Source: Deinococcus sp. QL22 (lineage in GTDB: Bacteria > Deinococcota > Deinococci > Deinococcales > Deinococcaceae). From it: 64,000 nt of DNA. Below the pieces are notes generated by a model, which saw nothing but the letters and a program-made list of their open reading frames with translations, was not told where the DNA came from and ran no database searches. This document shows positions 51,998-61,596 of the stretch, in pieces. Both the position numbers and the translations under genes were made by a program. The DNA is taken from positions 744,001 to 808,000 of the forward strand of contig NZ_CP097149.1 in NCBI RefSeq assembly GCF_023370075.1. The letters run 5' to 3'. Every line of letters starts with the position of its first letter. Within the stretch, counting starts at the first letter, position 1.

Positions 51998-52729
51998 ATG
52001 CCCCGCCTCTTGCCCATCCTTGCCCTGCTGCTCTCGGCCTGCGCTCCGGCCTACTCGCCCCCCACCGGAGACGCGGCGTTTCGGGCGGCCTTTAGTGCAG
52101 ACGGCGTAGCTTGGGTGGCAGGTGGGCGGGCGTGTGTGGCGCGTGCGCCGGGGTTCCGGGTCACGTGCCCTAGCGTGCCTACCGCTGTAGATGTGGCTTG
52201 GAATCGGGGCGAAGCATGGGCCGCCGTGCCGGGTGCGGGCGTGGTGGTCACGCTAGACCGGGCCGCCCGCAGCGTGGCGGTGGGCCGGGTGGTGGCCCTC
52301 AGCAGCACACGGGCCTACCGTGAAGATGGCAGCGCCGTGACCTATGAAGGCGCGGCGGCGGCGGGCGTGGCGGGCGCACCCTCGGCGGCCTTGACGGGGG
52401 GCGACGGCGCAGATTATGTGCTGCTGGCCGGAAACCTGCGGCGCGTGACCGACAACGTGGTGACTGAAGTAAACGCCGCGCCGTTTCTGGTACCTCTGAA
52501 TACAGGCGCACGCAGCGCAGACGTGCCAACAGTCGTAACCAGTTTTGGAACCTACCGCCTTGCCAACGGACGGCTAGAACGCGGCGACGGCACAGGCCGA
52601 ATCCTAAACAGCGTGGCGCACGGGGCCGGCCGGGTTGGGCAAGTTGGCAGCAACATCGTGACCATTTCGGCAGACGGGAGCGTCAAAGTGTTCACCGAGA
52701 ATCTTAACCTCGTGGATGAGAGTCGGTAA
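51998..52729 (+). CDS. Hypothetical lipoprotein with short beta repeats
   Basis: A 243-residue protein with a lipobox (LLALLLSACA, from PRLLPILALLLSAC). Mature residues alternate strands and turns (GDAAFRAAFSADGVAWVAGGRACVARAPG, GEAWAAVPGAGVVVTLDRAARSVAVGRV, NIVTISADGSVKVFTENL), which suggests a small propeller-like fold. No family recognised. TAAGCT ten bases before the ATG may be its -10 box. Confidence 0.72.
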   Translation: MPRLLPILALLLSACAPAYSPPTGDAAFRAAFSADGVAWVAGGRACVARAPGFRVTCPSVPTAVDVAWNRGEAWAAVPGAGVVVTLDRAARSVAVGRVVALSSTRAYREDGSAVTYEGAAAAGVAGAPSAALTGGDGADYVLLAGNLRRVTDNVVTEVNAAPFLVPLNTGARSADVPTVVTSFGTYRLANGRLERGDGTGRILNSVAHGAGRVGQVGSNIVTISADGSVKVFTENLNLVDESR

Positions 52730-53210
52730 GTTTGAAATTTACCAATCTTCATGAGTAAATTATTATGTTAAAAGCTTAAGGCCATGCCAGAAACGCGGAT
52801 GACTATGAAGGCAAACTGTTGAGCTTGAATCCTACCCGACATTAAGATCAGGATGCCATTTTGTTCACAAAAATGTCGCTCATTTTCCACCAATGGGGGG
52901 CCAGTCAAGCCAGTGGGCCGATTTCTTCATGGCTGCGCCGCCTGCATCCCTTCACAGTTTGGGGGTGAAGCATTGTGTGTAGCAGCGACTGGAAACGTAC
53001 TGGACTGCCTGGACATCTGAGGTATGGTGTGCGTGCTAGACGGCTGTGGAATAGCTCTCACCTGTCAGAGTTAAGTAAGCGAACGAATGATTGCATAAAC
53101 TGTTCATGTCGCTCCCAGACCTCGGCCCGCACCCTCACCTCTCATCTTCCTCTGGTCGCAGACCGTGCCAGATGAGTGAATGCTAAAATCTGTCTGACTC
53201 TGGAGGGAGA
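52730..53210. other. AT-richer region upstream of the pil operon
   Basis: No gene seen. The first 170 bases are much more AT-rich than the rest. A palindrome-like site, CATTTTG-TTCA-CAAAAATG, lies at 52857-52875. A -10 with extended TG (TGCTAAAAT) lies near 53182-53190, and GGAGGGAG precedes the pilM ATG. Confidence 0.55.
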
Positions 53211-54389
53211 ATGTCGAGCTTCTTGAACCGCCTACTTAATCCGCGCCCATCTGCAATCGGCGTGGAAATTGGCACGAGCGCCATCAAGGTTGTTGCGCTG
53301 CGTCCCGGCTCTCCCCCGTCCTTGTTACATGCCGTGATGGTGCCTACGCCCATCGGCAGCATGCGCGACGGCATGGTGGTCGAGCCTCAGGCCGTGGCCA
53401 CCGAACTGAAGAACCTGCTGGCCCAACACCGCATTACCACCAAATACGCCGTGACCGCCGTACCCAACCAGTCGGCGGTCACGCGCAACATCATGGTGCC
53501 GCGCATGGAACGCAAAGACCTTCAGGAGGCCATCAAGTGGGAGGCGGAGCGCTATATTCCGTACCCCATCGATGAGGTCAGCCTGGATTTTGACGTTCTG
53601 GACGACATCAGCACGATTCCGCCCGACGGACAGATGGAGGTCGTGATTGCCGCCGCGCCCACCGAAGCCATTGCGCGGCAGGTGGAAGTGTTGCGGCTGG
53701 CCGGGCTGGAGCCGACTGTGGTCGATCTGAAAAGTTTTGCCACGCTGCGTGCCCTGCGCGGCAACCTGTTGGGCGAACACCTGACCAAAAGCACCCTGAC
53801 CGGCACCAATTACACGGAAGCCGGAGAGGTGGCGCTGGTGATGGAAATCGGCGCGAGCAGCAGCGTGATCAATCTGGTACGCGGTGACCGGGTGCTGATG
53901 GCACGCAACATCAACGTGTCTGCCGACGACTTCACGACGGCCCTGCAAAAAGCCTTCGATCTGGACTTTACCGCCGCCGAGGACGTGAAACTGGGTTACG
54001 CCACCGCCACCACGCCCACCGAGGACGAGGAAGACCTGCTGAACTTCGATATGGCCCGCGAGCAGTACAGCCCCGCCCGCGTGTTCGAGGTGGTGCGCCC
54101 CGTGCTGGGCGACCTGATCACCGAAATTCGGCGTTCGCTGGAGTTTTACCGGGTGCAGAGCGGCGACGTGGTCATTGACCGCACCTTTTTGGCAGGTGGC
54201 GGGGCCAAACTGCGCGGTCTGGCGGCGGCCATAAGTGACGCGCTGGGCTTCCGGGTAGAGGTCGCGAGTCCTTGGCTGACGGTGCAAACCGATCAGGCCA
54301 ACGTGGATACCGGCTACCTGCAAACCAACGCGCCCGAATTTACGGTGCCGCTGGGCCTCGCGCTGCGGGGGGTGATGAACCGTGGTTGA
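53211..54389 (+). CDS. pilM: Type IV pilus assembly protein PilM
   Basis: A 392-residue actin-like ATPase of the inner-membrane pilus platform: SAIGVEIGTSAIKVVAL at the N-terminus (phosphate loop), VPRMERKDLQEAIKWEAERYIPYPIDEV, VALVMEIGASSSVINLV and FLAGGGAKLRGLAAAI. It binds the cytoplasmic tail of PilN. CTGGAGGGAG precedes the ATG. First gene of pilMNO-(W/P)-Q, with its 3' end overlapping pilN by 8 bp. Confidence 0.94.
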   Translation: MSSFLNRLLNPRPSAIGVEIGTSAIKVVALRPGSPPSLLHAVMVPTPIGSMRDGMVVEPQAVATELKNLLAQHRITTKYAVTAVPNQSAVTRNIMVPRMERKDLQEAIKWEAERYIPYPIDEVSLDFDVLDDISTIPPDGQMEVVIAAAPTEAIARQVEVLRLAGLEPTVVDLKSFATLRALRGNLLGEHLTKSTLTGTNYTEAGEVALVMEIGASSSVINLVRGDRVLMARNINVSADDFTTALQKAFDLDFTAAEDVKLGYATATTPTEDEEDLLNFDMAREQYSPARVFEVVRPVLGDLITEIRRSLEFYRVQSGDVVIDRTFLAGGGAKLRGLAAAISDALGFRVEVASPWLTVQTDQANVDTGYLQTNAPEFTVPLGLALRGVMNRG

Positions 54390-55071
54390 GATCAACCTGC
54401 TGCCTCAGCAGTACCGCAAAAACAATGAACCGAACGGGTGGCGGCTGGCGACTTATGCCCTGATCCCCGTAACAATCGCTGCCATCCTCATTCCCGAAGT
54501 AGTAACCGCGACCCGCGTGGGCGACCTGCAAAAGCAGCGCGACGCCCTGCAAGGCGAAGTCGTGGCTCTCACGGCTGCCAAGCAGGAATTTGACGCCCTG
54601 ACCGCCACCGAAACCCAACTGAAGCAGGTGACCGATATTGCGACCCAATTGCGTGACCGCAAAACGTACTGGTCAAACGATCTGGCGACCTTTACGGCGC
54701 AGCTTCCGGCGGGCAGCAACGTGGCCCTGACCAGCATGAACGTGCGCCCGGTCGAGGCCACCGCCTTGACCGCGCTGCAACAAACCGGCGTGTACATCGG
54801 CAAAAACGTGCAGCGTGAAATAGAACTGTCCGGTACGGCCCGCAGCCAGCAGGCGGTGGTAAATTTCTTGAACGCCTACGAAACCAATCCTAAATTCGGC
54901 GTGAACTTCCGCAGCCTGCAAAACGACCAAGCCACCGGAACCTATACCTTTGCCGCCACGGTGGGCATGGTGGGCGCAGAACCCGTTGCTGCCGCCCCCA
55001 CCGACGCCGCAGGCGCAGCCGGGGCACCTGCCGCTGCTCCTGTGGCACCGGCGACGGGGGCCACCCAATGA
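54382..55071 (+). CDS. pilN: Type IV pilus assembly protein PilN
   Basis: A 229-residue protein. The N-terminal VEINLLPQQYRKNN is the PilM-binding tail. One membrane helix (LATYALIPVTIAAILIPEVVTA) is followed by a coiled coil and a ferredoxin-like periplasmic domain, ending in an Ala/Pro-rich tail that is longer than usual. The GTG start overlaps pilM, and its end overlaps pilO by 4 bp. Confidence 0.92.
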   Translation: MVEINLLPQQYRKNNEPNGWRLATYALIPVTIAAILIPEVVTATRVGDLQKQRDALQGEVVALTAAKQEFDALTATETQLKQVTDIATQLRDRKTYWSNDLATFTAQLPAGSNVALTSMNVRPVEATALTALQQTGVYIGKNVQREIELSGTARSQQAVVNFLNAYETNPKFGVNFRSLQNDQATGTYTFAATVGMVGAEPVAAAPTDAAGAAGAPAAAPVAPATGATQ

Positions 55072-55721
55072 CCGCCAGCAAACTCGATGCCCGCTCTATT
55101 TTCCTCATCGCACTCGTGAGCTGTGTGGCCCTGATCGCCGGGTGGTACTACCTGCGTTTTCAGCCCCGGCAGGCGCAGATCGTACAGCTTCAAACCGAGG
55201 TAGACAGTGCCCAGACGCAGGCCGACCTGTACCGCAGCGCCTCTGTACGGCTGCCCGACCTGCGTACCCGTGTGGCCGCGCTGGAAGTCGAGCAGAGCCA
55301 GTTTTTGCGGGCGCTTCCCGATGCCGCGCAGTTCGGCACCGTGCTCGACGAAGTCCGGCGTAACGTGACCGCTGCCGGAGCGCAACTGAGTTCGTTTAAT
55401 GTCCAGACGGGCACAGGCACCAATTTGCCCAGCGGCGTGCGGCCTATTTCCCTCACGGTGGGTGTGGGCGGGCAGTTTACGCAGGTGTTTCAGGCGATCC
55501 GTTCCATAGAAACCATGAACCGCTTTACCAACGTCACGGCGGTGGGCATTCAGGTGCCGCAGGCGTCCAGCTTCAATCCTCCCCTGGAAAGCACGATTGG
55601 CCTGACGGTGTACACCTTCGATGCTTCGCAGGCCACGCCAGTCGCAGCGGACGGCACGCCTGAGGCTCCGGCAGCAGGGGCTGTACCCGCCACAGACGCC
55701 GCATCTGGAGGTGTCCGGTGA
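55068..55721 (+). CDS. pilO: Type IV pilus assembly protein PilO
   Basis: A 217-residue protein: one membrane helix (IFLIALVSCVALIAGWYYL), a coiled coil (IVQLQTEVDSAQTQADLYRSA) and a ferredoxin-like domain (RPISLTVGVGGQFTQVFQAIRSIETMNRF). It pairs with PilN. ATGA overlap with pilN and GTGA overlap with the next gene show tight coupling. Confidence 0.92.
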   Translation: MTASKLDARSIFLIALVSCVALIAGWYYLRFQPRQAQIVQLQTEVDSAQTQADLYRSASVRLPDLRTRVAALEVEQSQFLRALPDAAQFGTVLDEVRRNVTAAGAQLSSFNVQTGTGTNLPSGVRPISLTVGVGGQFTQVFQAIRSIETMNRFTNVTAVGIQVPQASSFNPPLESTIGLTVYTFDASQATPVAADGTPEAPAAGAVPATDAASGGVR

Positions 55722-57253
55722 CCCGCACCCGCGCTCCACTGAACTTTAAGCCGTCCCGTGAAATGAAGATTCTCCTGATCTTGCTGCTGATGGTGGGCCT
55801 GATCGGCGGCTGGTATGTGTGGACGAGCAGCCGAACCAACAACGTGGTCGCCAACGGCGAAAGCGGCAGCGGCCCCGTTCCTGTCGAGGGTGCGCCCGCT
55901 GGTGGCGAGGGCAACACAGCGGGAGGAAACACGGATTCGGGAGACAGCGGCACGGACACTGGGACTGGCACCTCGCCTGATCCTCTGGCCTCTGGCAGCA
56001 CCGGAACCCCTGTTGATCCGGCAGCCAGTGCAACCACTAACCCAGACGGCAGCGTGACTCCCAATGGCACGGTCAATCCTGACAGCACCGCTAACCCTGA
56101 TGGCACGGTGACCATTCCCACCCTGCCCCCACTGGGTAATCCAGAAGGCACTTTGGTCGGCCCCAACGGAGAAGGCACCACCGCTGTTTCGCCCAAACCG
56201 GGCGGCATCAACCCCGACACCCCTCTGGTGCTGCTGCCCGGCGTGAATCCCTTCCGCCCACTGACGGTAGATGCAGCCGCCGCTGGCACCACACCTGCGG
56301 GCAACGTGACGGCCAACATTCCACCCCCGACCAATACCCCGGTTAACAGCGGCAATACTGGCGACACAGGCACCGTCGCCAATACCGACACTGGCAGCAA
56401 CAGCGGCATCGATTCCCTCGGCACTGAGGGCGGCGCACTTGCCATCTCCCCTATTCCCGGTTCGGGCGATACCGTTCCCAGCGACTCGGTAGACCTAACG
56501 GGCGGCGCATTCCCCATCCCCACCATTCCCGGTGCAGACGGCAATCCTACCGATGCTCCGAACACCAGTGGCGTGACCATTACGCCCGGTGCGGCTACCG
56601 TGACGCCTGACCCCATAACAGCCGACAACAGCGGCACGGGCAACGGCGGAACTGGAAACAATGCCTCTGGCAGCAATGGCACCAACGACACAGGCGCGAA
56701 TACTTCTGGCAATACGCCCACAGACAATGCGGGCACGGGCGCGAATGGAACGACCCCAATCCCAGTCGAACCAGTGTTGCCGCCCATCAAACCGCCCATT
56801 GCAGGCGTGAGCGTGCCCGGTGTAAACCGCGTGCCCAACCTGACCGCCAATGCCAACAGCGGCGGCACCGGAGCCACTTCCGGCGCGAACGGCACGGGCA
56901 CTGGCGCAACGGGAACGGGGACAGGCGCGGGCGTCACCGCCTCCCTGCCCACCACCGCCCCGCGTCCCGGAACGCCTCAGGTCATCACCGAACTGGCTCC
57001 CCTCAGTACGGGCACACCCGCCGAAACCACCCGCCCGCTGGATCAGAGCATCGCTGCCCGCGAACTGGCCTTTAACGCCGTGGTTCTCGGCCCGGTCAAC
57101 ACCGCCATCTTCCGCTCTAAAGACGGCTTCTTGGTGGTGTCGGTGGGGCAAACCTTGCCCGATTCCGACATCGTGATCAAAGAAGTGACGGCGACCAGCG
57201 CCACCCTCGCACTCGGCAACGATACCCAGACCCTCGAACTGGACAAAAGGTGA
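55718..57253 (+). CDS. PilW/PilP-position pilus protein with a giant low-complexity linker
   Basis: A 511-residue protein. One membrane helix (ILLILLLMVGLIGGWYVW, residues 18-35) precedes about 390 residues of Gly/Thr/Asn/Pro/Ser-rich sequence (TGSNSG, GNTPTDNAGTGANG and similar). A compact C-terminal beta domain near 440-511 follows: FNAVVLGPVNTAIFRSKDGF, VVSVGQTLPDSDIVIKEV, resembling the PilP/GspC HR domain. It occupies the PilW position of Thermus, between pilO and pilQ. I infer a bridge from the inner membrane to the PilQ secretin, the linker spanning the thick Deinococcus envelope. Confidence 0.8.
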   Translation: MTRTRAPLNFKPSREMKILLILLLMVGLIGGWYVWTSSRTNNVVANGESGSGPVPVEGAPAGGEGNTAGGNTDSGDSGTDTGTGTSPDPLASGSTGTPVDPAASATTNPDGSVTPNGTVNPDSTANPDGTVTIPTLPPLGNPEGTLVGPNGEGTTAVSPKPGGINPDTPLVLLPGVNPFRPLTVDAAAAGTTPAGNVTANIPPPTNTPVNSGNTGDTGTVANTDTGSNSGIDSLGTEGGALAISPIPGSGDTVPSDSVDLTGGAFPIPTIPGADGNPTDAPNTSGVTITPGAATVTPDPITADNSGTGNGGTGNNASGSNGTNDTGANTSGNTPTDNAGTGANGTTPIPVEPVLPPIKPPIAGVSVPGVNRVPNLTANANSGGTGATSGANGTGTGATGTGTGAGVTASLPTTAPRPGTPQVITELAPLSTGTPAETTRPLDQSIAARELAFNAVVLGPVNTAIFRSKDGFLVVSVGQTLPDSDIVIKEVTATSATLALGNDTQTLELDKR

Positions 57254-57256
57254 GCC

Positions 57257-59473
57257 ATGAATAAACGTCACGCCCTCCTCCTGACCGCCGCACTCGGCAT
57301 GGCCGCCGCGCAGACCAGCACGACCACCGCCTCTCCCGCCGCACAGACCAGCCTCGCCCCCAACGCTGCACCCACCATTGCCCCTGATCCGCAACTCTCT
57401 AAGGCCACCATAACCGTGAACGTGGGCGTGTACTCCGGGCCACTGTCCAGCCTGCTGGCCGCCCTTGCCAAAGCCGCCGGATACGAAGTCATCTTTGATG
57501 CCAACGTGGACAGCCTGAACACCGCCGCGAATCTGGCCGCCGCGCCCGCCGCTGGAGTGGCCACCATTCCCGCGACCCCGGCAGCAGCCACGGCGGCAGG
57601 CAGCACCACCGCCCGCCCATTGGTGTTGTCGTTTACCGACAAGCCCTTCAACGAAGTCTGGCCGCTGCTGATGGACGTGTACGGTCTGAGCTACCAAACC
57701 TTGCCTCTGGGCGGCAAAACCTTGCTCCGGGTCGGCAATACGCCCCCTACCGTGCAGCGCATTTACACGGCACGCGGCACACAGGCCGATGTGTTGGCGC
57801 TCCTGACGGCCCAGTACCCCACTTTGCGGGTCTCGGCAGTGGGTCAGACCGGACAACTGGTGCTCAGCGGTTCGCAAACCCAGATCGATTCGGCGCTGGC
57901 GTTGCTGACTCAGGTAGACCGCCCCGTCATCAGTACGGTAGACACCTCGCCCGCCATGCAGCGCGTGTACGCCGTAAACGGGCAGCAGGCTGACGTATTG
58001 GCGCTCCTGACGGCTCAGTTTCCCACCCTGCGGGTGACGGGCGTGGGCCAGACCGGGCAACTCGTACTCAGCGGGCAGCAAAGCCAACTGGACGCGGCTC
58101 TGGCTCTGCTGGCGCAAGTTGACCGCGCCCCGACCCCGGTGCCCACCGCCGAAATCAGCCCCACCGTGCAGCGTGTGTACACCGTCAAAGGGCAGCAGGC
58201 CGATGTCAGTGCCCTGCTCACGGCGCAGTTTCCCACCCTGAAGGTCACGGGCGTCGGCAAGACCGGCCCATTGGTGTTGACTGGCCCCCAAACGCAAATC
58301 GAGGCGGCGCTGGCCCTGCTGGCTCAGGTCGACCTTACCCCTCCGGTGGCCGCCCAGACTACCCAGCGCATCTTTACGATTGCCAATGGCAAGGCCGAAG
58401 AAATCAAGGCCGTGCTGGAGAACACCTTGGCCGCAAGCGTCAGTGCCAACAGCATCACCCAGAGCGTTGCCGGAGGCTCGGCGGGCACCGGCAGCATCGT
58501 GACTGGGGTGAATGTGGGGGGCACGCCTGCGGCCCAGCCAGCGGCGACTCCCACACCCGCGACCAACCCCCTCGGCACTCTGTTGGGACAGACGGGAAGC
58601 ACCGCCGGTTCAGAGCAGGTCAGCCCGGCGACCATCATTGCCGACAAGCGCACCAACACCCTGATCGTGCGCGGTACGGCACAGCAGGTCGCTCAGGTGG
58701 CCGAACTGATTCCCACCCTCGATGTGCGCGTGCCCCAGATCAACCTTCAGGTACGCATCAACGAGATTACCGAAACGGGCCTGCGAACCCTCGGCGTGGG
58801 CTATAAGGCGTCGCTGGGCGGCTTCAACGTGTCGCTCACCAACGGGCAACTGGCCGCGTCCTTCGATCCTCTGCGGGCCTTTACGGGCTTTAACCTCGGC
58901 GCAACGCTGGACAGCCTGGAGCAGCAGGGCATGACCAAGCGCGTGTACGACGGCACTGTGATGATGCAGAGCGGTCAGACCAACGGCAGCGGCTCGGGCG
59001 GCGGTACCTTCCGCTGCGGCAGCCCCGACGACCAGAGCAACATCGCGGCGGCCTCGCTGCAATCGGGCGGACGCCTCGATATCAACATTCCCGGTTCGGG
59101 CGGCAGCGCCCCCGTGGTTCGCACCATCCCCTACGGCGTCAACATGTACTTCCTTGACCCCAGCGTGAATGCCGATGGAACGGTCAGCGTGCGCCTGTGC
59201 GGTCAGGTCAACCAACCCCGCACCGCCATTACCAACACGTTGCCCAGCCTGCTGGACTTTGCCAACAGCAGCGCCCAGACGGTGGTCAGCTTCAAGAACG
59301 GCGAAACCCTGCTGCTCAGCGGCCTGCTCGGTTCCAACGAAGTCTCGACCCGCAAGGGCCTCCCCTACGTCAGCAGCATTCCCGTCATCGGCGCACTCCT
59401 CGGTGGTAGCGAGAACGTGACCAAAGACAGCACCCAGCTCTTGGTCATCGTGACCGGAACCGTCGTCAAGTAA
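57257..59473 (+). CDS. pilQ: Type IV pilus secretin PilQ
   Basis: A 738-residue outer-membrane secretin with a signal peptide (LLLTAALGMAAAQ). The N-terminal STN-like domain is at residues 50-160. Three consecutive N-domain repeats lie at about 164-222, 232-290 and 301-360, each with QRxYxxxGxQADVxALLTAQ.PTL and VGxTGxLVLxGxQxQ. A further N1-type domain (IIADKRTNTLIVRGTAQQVAQV) precedes the secretin barrel (VPQINLQVRINEITETGLRTLG, AQTVVSFKNGETLLLSGLLGSNE and VPVIGALLGG-like end). It forms the pilus and DNA uptake pore. A terminator follows. Confidence 0.94.
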   Translation: MNKRHALLLTAALGMAAAQTSTTTASPAAQTSLAPNAAPTIAPDPQLSKATITVNVGVYSGPLSSLLAALAKAAGYEVIFDANVDSLNTAANLAAAPAAGVATIPATPAAATAAGSTTARPLVLSFTDKPFNEVWPLLMDVYGLSYQTLPLGGKTLLRVGNTPPTVQRIYTARGTQADVLALLTAQYPTLRVSAVGQTGQLVLSGSQTQIDSALALLTQVDRPVISTVDTSPAMQRVYAVNGQQADVLALLTAQFPTLRVTGVGQTGQLVLSGQQSQLDAALALLAQVDRAPTPVPTAEISPTVQRVYTVKGQQADVSALLTAQFPTLKVTGVGKTGPLVLTGPQTQIEAALALLAQVDLTPPVAAQTTQRIFTIANGKAEEIKAVLENTLAASVSANSITQSVAGGSAGTGSIVTGVNVGGTPAAQPAATPTPATNPLGTLLGQTGSTAGSEQVSPATIIADKRTNTLIVRGTAQQVAQVAELIPTLDVRVPQINLQVRINEITETGLRTLGVGYKASLGGFNVSLTNGQLAASFDPLRAFTGFNLGATLDSLEQQGMTKRVYDGTVMMQSGQTNGSGSGGGTFRCGSPDDQSNIAAASLQSGGRLDINIPGSGGSAPVVRTIPYGVNMYFLDPSVNADGTVSVRLCGQVNQPRTAITNTLPSLLDFANSSAQTVVSFKNGETLLLSGLLGSNEVSTRKGLPYVSSIPVIGALLGGSENVTKDSTQLLVIVTGTVVK

Positions 59474-59489
59474 ACCCTAAGCTCTCCTG

Positions 59490-59530
59490 CCCGGACGCCT
59501 TCCCACCACTGGGGGCGTCCGGGTTTCTTT
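59490..59530 (+). terminator. Terminator of the pil operon
   Basis: CCCGGACGCC, 14-base loop, GGCGTCCGGG, TTTCTTT, 17 bases past the pilQ stop. Confidence 0.88.
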
Positions 59531-59594
59531 GGCTGGTCTGAATTGGGGCTGGGTTTGTTTGATCATGGCCCCTGCCCCGCCTGCACGCGGGCGC

Positions 59595-59600
59595 TAGAGT
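59595..59600 (+). promoter_or_regulatory. -10 box for leaderless aroC
   Basis: TAGAGT, seven bases, ATG at 59608. There is no ribosome binding site. Confidence 0.6.
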
Positions 59601-59607
59601 CAGACTT

Positions 59608-60756
59608 ATGAGGTATCTGACCGCCGGAGAGTCGCACGGGCCGCAATTGACGGCCATCATCGAGGGGTTGCCGTCGCAACTGCCGCTGGGCAAGGCCGAC
59701 ATAGACCCTTGGCTCCGCAAGCGGCAGGGCGGCTACGGGCGCGGGCGGCGCATGGTCATCGAAACCGACGAGGCCGAGATTCTGAGCGGCGTGCGGGCCG
59801 GAAGAACCACCGGTGCGCCCGTGACTTTGGTCCTTGCCAACAAAGATCACCGCAACTGGACAGAGATCATGTCGCCGGAACCGGGTGGAGAGCCGCGCAA
59901 GAAGGCCCTGACTGACGCCCGGCCCGGACACGCCGACCTGACCGGAGGCATCAAGTACCGCCACAAGGATTTGCGCGACGTGCTGGAACGGGCCTCGGCA
60001 AGGGAAACAGCGGCGCGGGTGGCGGTGGGTTCGGTGGCCCTCAAGCTGCTGGCAGAATTGGGCGTGCAGGGAGCGAATTATGTGTCCAGCCTTGCGGGAA
60101 TAGAAACCAAACAGGGGTTTAGCTGGGACGATCTGGAGGCCATCGAGGAATCCGACCTGCGTACCCCCGATGCCGACGCCGCTGCCCAGATGCGCGAACG
60201 GATCGATCAGGCCAAGAAAGACGGCGACACCCTCGGCGGCATTCTGGAAGTGCGCTTCCGGGGGCTTCCAGTGGGCCTCGGCAGCTACGTGCATTGGGAT
60301 CGCAAACTGGATGGCCGAATCGCGCAGGCCTGCCTGAGCCTGCAAGCCATGAAAGGCGTAGAAATCGGGCCAGCCTTTGAGAATGCCCGCAAGCCGGGCA
60401 GCGGTGTTCACGACGCGGTGTACTACCGGGACGGCACCTATGCCCGCGATACCAACGGCGCGGGCGGCCTGGAAGCGGGCATGACCAACGGCGAAGAACT
60501 GGTAGTCCGGGTCGCCATGAAACCGATTGCCACCCTGATGAAGCCGCTGCCCACCGTAAACGTGGTGTCTCACGAGGCCAGCGACGCGGCACGGGAACGC
60601 AGCGACACCACCGCCGTGCCTGCCGCCGGAGTGATCCTGCAGACCATCATCGGCTGGGTCATTGCCGACGCGATTCTGGAGAAGTTCGGCGGCGATACCC
60701 TGCCCGAATTGCAGGAGCGGGTCGCCGCCGCACACGCCTTTTCGCGGGATTACTAG
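59608..60756 (+). CDS. aroC: Chorismate synthase
   Basis: A 382-residue FMN-dependent lyase making chorismate from EPSP, the last shikimate step. Signatures: RYLTAGESHGPQLTAIIEGLP, KRQGGYGRGRRM, GHADLTGGIKYRHKDLRDVLERASARETAARVAVGS, and near the C-terminus RSDTTAVPAAGVI. Length is normal. First gene of aroC-aroK-aroB-aroQ, all co-directional and closely packed. Confidence 0.95.
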   Translation: MRYLTAGESHGPQLTAIIEGLPSQLPLGKADIDPWLRKRQGGYGRGRRMVIETDEAEILSGVRAGRTTGAPVTLVLANKDHRNWTEIMSPEPGGEPRKKALTDARPGHADLTGGIKYRHKDLRDVLERASARETAARVAVGSVALKLLAELGVQGANYVSSLAGIETKQGFSWDDLEAIEESDLRTPDADAAAQMRERIDQAKKDGDTLGGILEVRFRGLPVGLGSYVHWDRKLDGRIAQACLSLQAMKGVEIGPAFENARKPGSGVHDAVYYRDGTYARDTNGAGGLEAGMTNGEELVVRVAMKPIATLMKPLPTVNVVSHEASDAARERSDTTAVPAAGVILQTIIGWVIADAILEKFGGDTLPELQERVAAAHAFSRDY

Positions 60757-60881
60757 GCTGTGCTGGCCAGCGTTTCACCGGAACAGATCGAGGCGGGGCT
60801 GCACGCCTACCTTCAGGAGCCGCCCCAAGATCCGGAATGGTCAGACCGTGCCGCTATCACGCCGCAGCGGGGCCAGTCTCG

Positions 60882-60887
60882 TACACT
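60882..60887 (+). promoter_or_regulatory. -10 box within aroC-aroK gap (supports aroK start)
   Basis: TACACT, seven bases, ATG at 60895, the usual leaderless layout in this window. Confidence 0.55.
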
Positions 60888-60894
60888 GTCCCCC

Positions 60895-61596
60895 ATGACT
60901 GTCCCGCCTGAATCTGTGACCCCTGAATATGGGCCACCCGGTTCAGAATCAACCCCGCCCGAGTTGGAGCCGAACACTGGCCCCACACGGCCTGCCCCCA
61001 GTTTCAGCACGGGCCTGATCGAGCGCCCCGTGAGTTGGGTGGCGTTGGCAGGCTTTATGGGCACGGGCAAAAGCCGCGTGGGGTGGGAACTGAGCCGCGC
61101 CCTTGCCCTGCATTTCGTAGACACCGACAAGCTGATTACGCGGGTGGTGGGCAAAACCATTCCCGAAGTGTTCGAGCAGGAGGGAGAAGCCTATTTCCGC
61201 GCCTGTGAACAGGAAGTGGTGCGGCGCGTGTCGCGGCTGGATCACGCGGTGGTGAGCCTCGGCGGGGGCACGTTTATACATGAGGAAAACCGCCGAACCC
61301 TGCTGGAACGCGGCCCGGTGGTGGTGTTGTGGGCCACGCCGGAAACCGTGTACCAGCGCACCAAACACAGTGACCGCCCGCTGCTGGCGACTGCCGATCC
61401 GTTGTCGCGCATTCGCACCCTGATGACCGAGCGTGAGCCGTCCTACCGTCAGGGCACCATTCACGTGCATAGCGACGGGCGGCCTTCCGAGGAAATCGTG
61501 GAAGAAGTGATCGAGCGATTGTGGGACTGGGCCGACGTGAACGCCGCGTGGGGCGAGGAAGCTGATGGTGGAGAGGGCGAACGTGCAGCAGATTAA
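60895..61596 (+). CDS. aroK: Shikimate kinase
   Basis: A 233-residue kinase of shikimate: [22 protein letters not shown] (P-loop), [29 protein letters not shown] (DxD and Glu), [10 protein letters not shown] (GGGxx), and the lid region RPLLATADP. About 45 Pro/Glu-rich residues precede the fold, longer than usual. The frame is open to a GTG at 60760, 4 bp after aroC. I use 60895 because of the TACACT box, but a coupled longer form from 60760 cannot be excluded. It overlaps aroB by 32 bp. Confidence 0.88.
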   Translation: MTVPPESVTPEYGPPGSESTPPELEPNTGPTRPAPSFSTGLIERPVSWVALAGFMGTGKSRVGWELSRALALHFVDTDKLITRVVGKTIPEVFEQEGEAYFRACEQEVVRRVSRLDHAVVSLGGGTFIHEENRRTLLERGPVVVLWATPETVYQRTKHSDRPLLATADPLSRIRTLMTEREPSYRQGTIHVHSDGRPSEEIVEEVIERLWDWADVNAAWGEEADGGEGERAAD

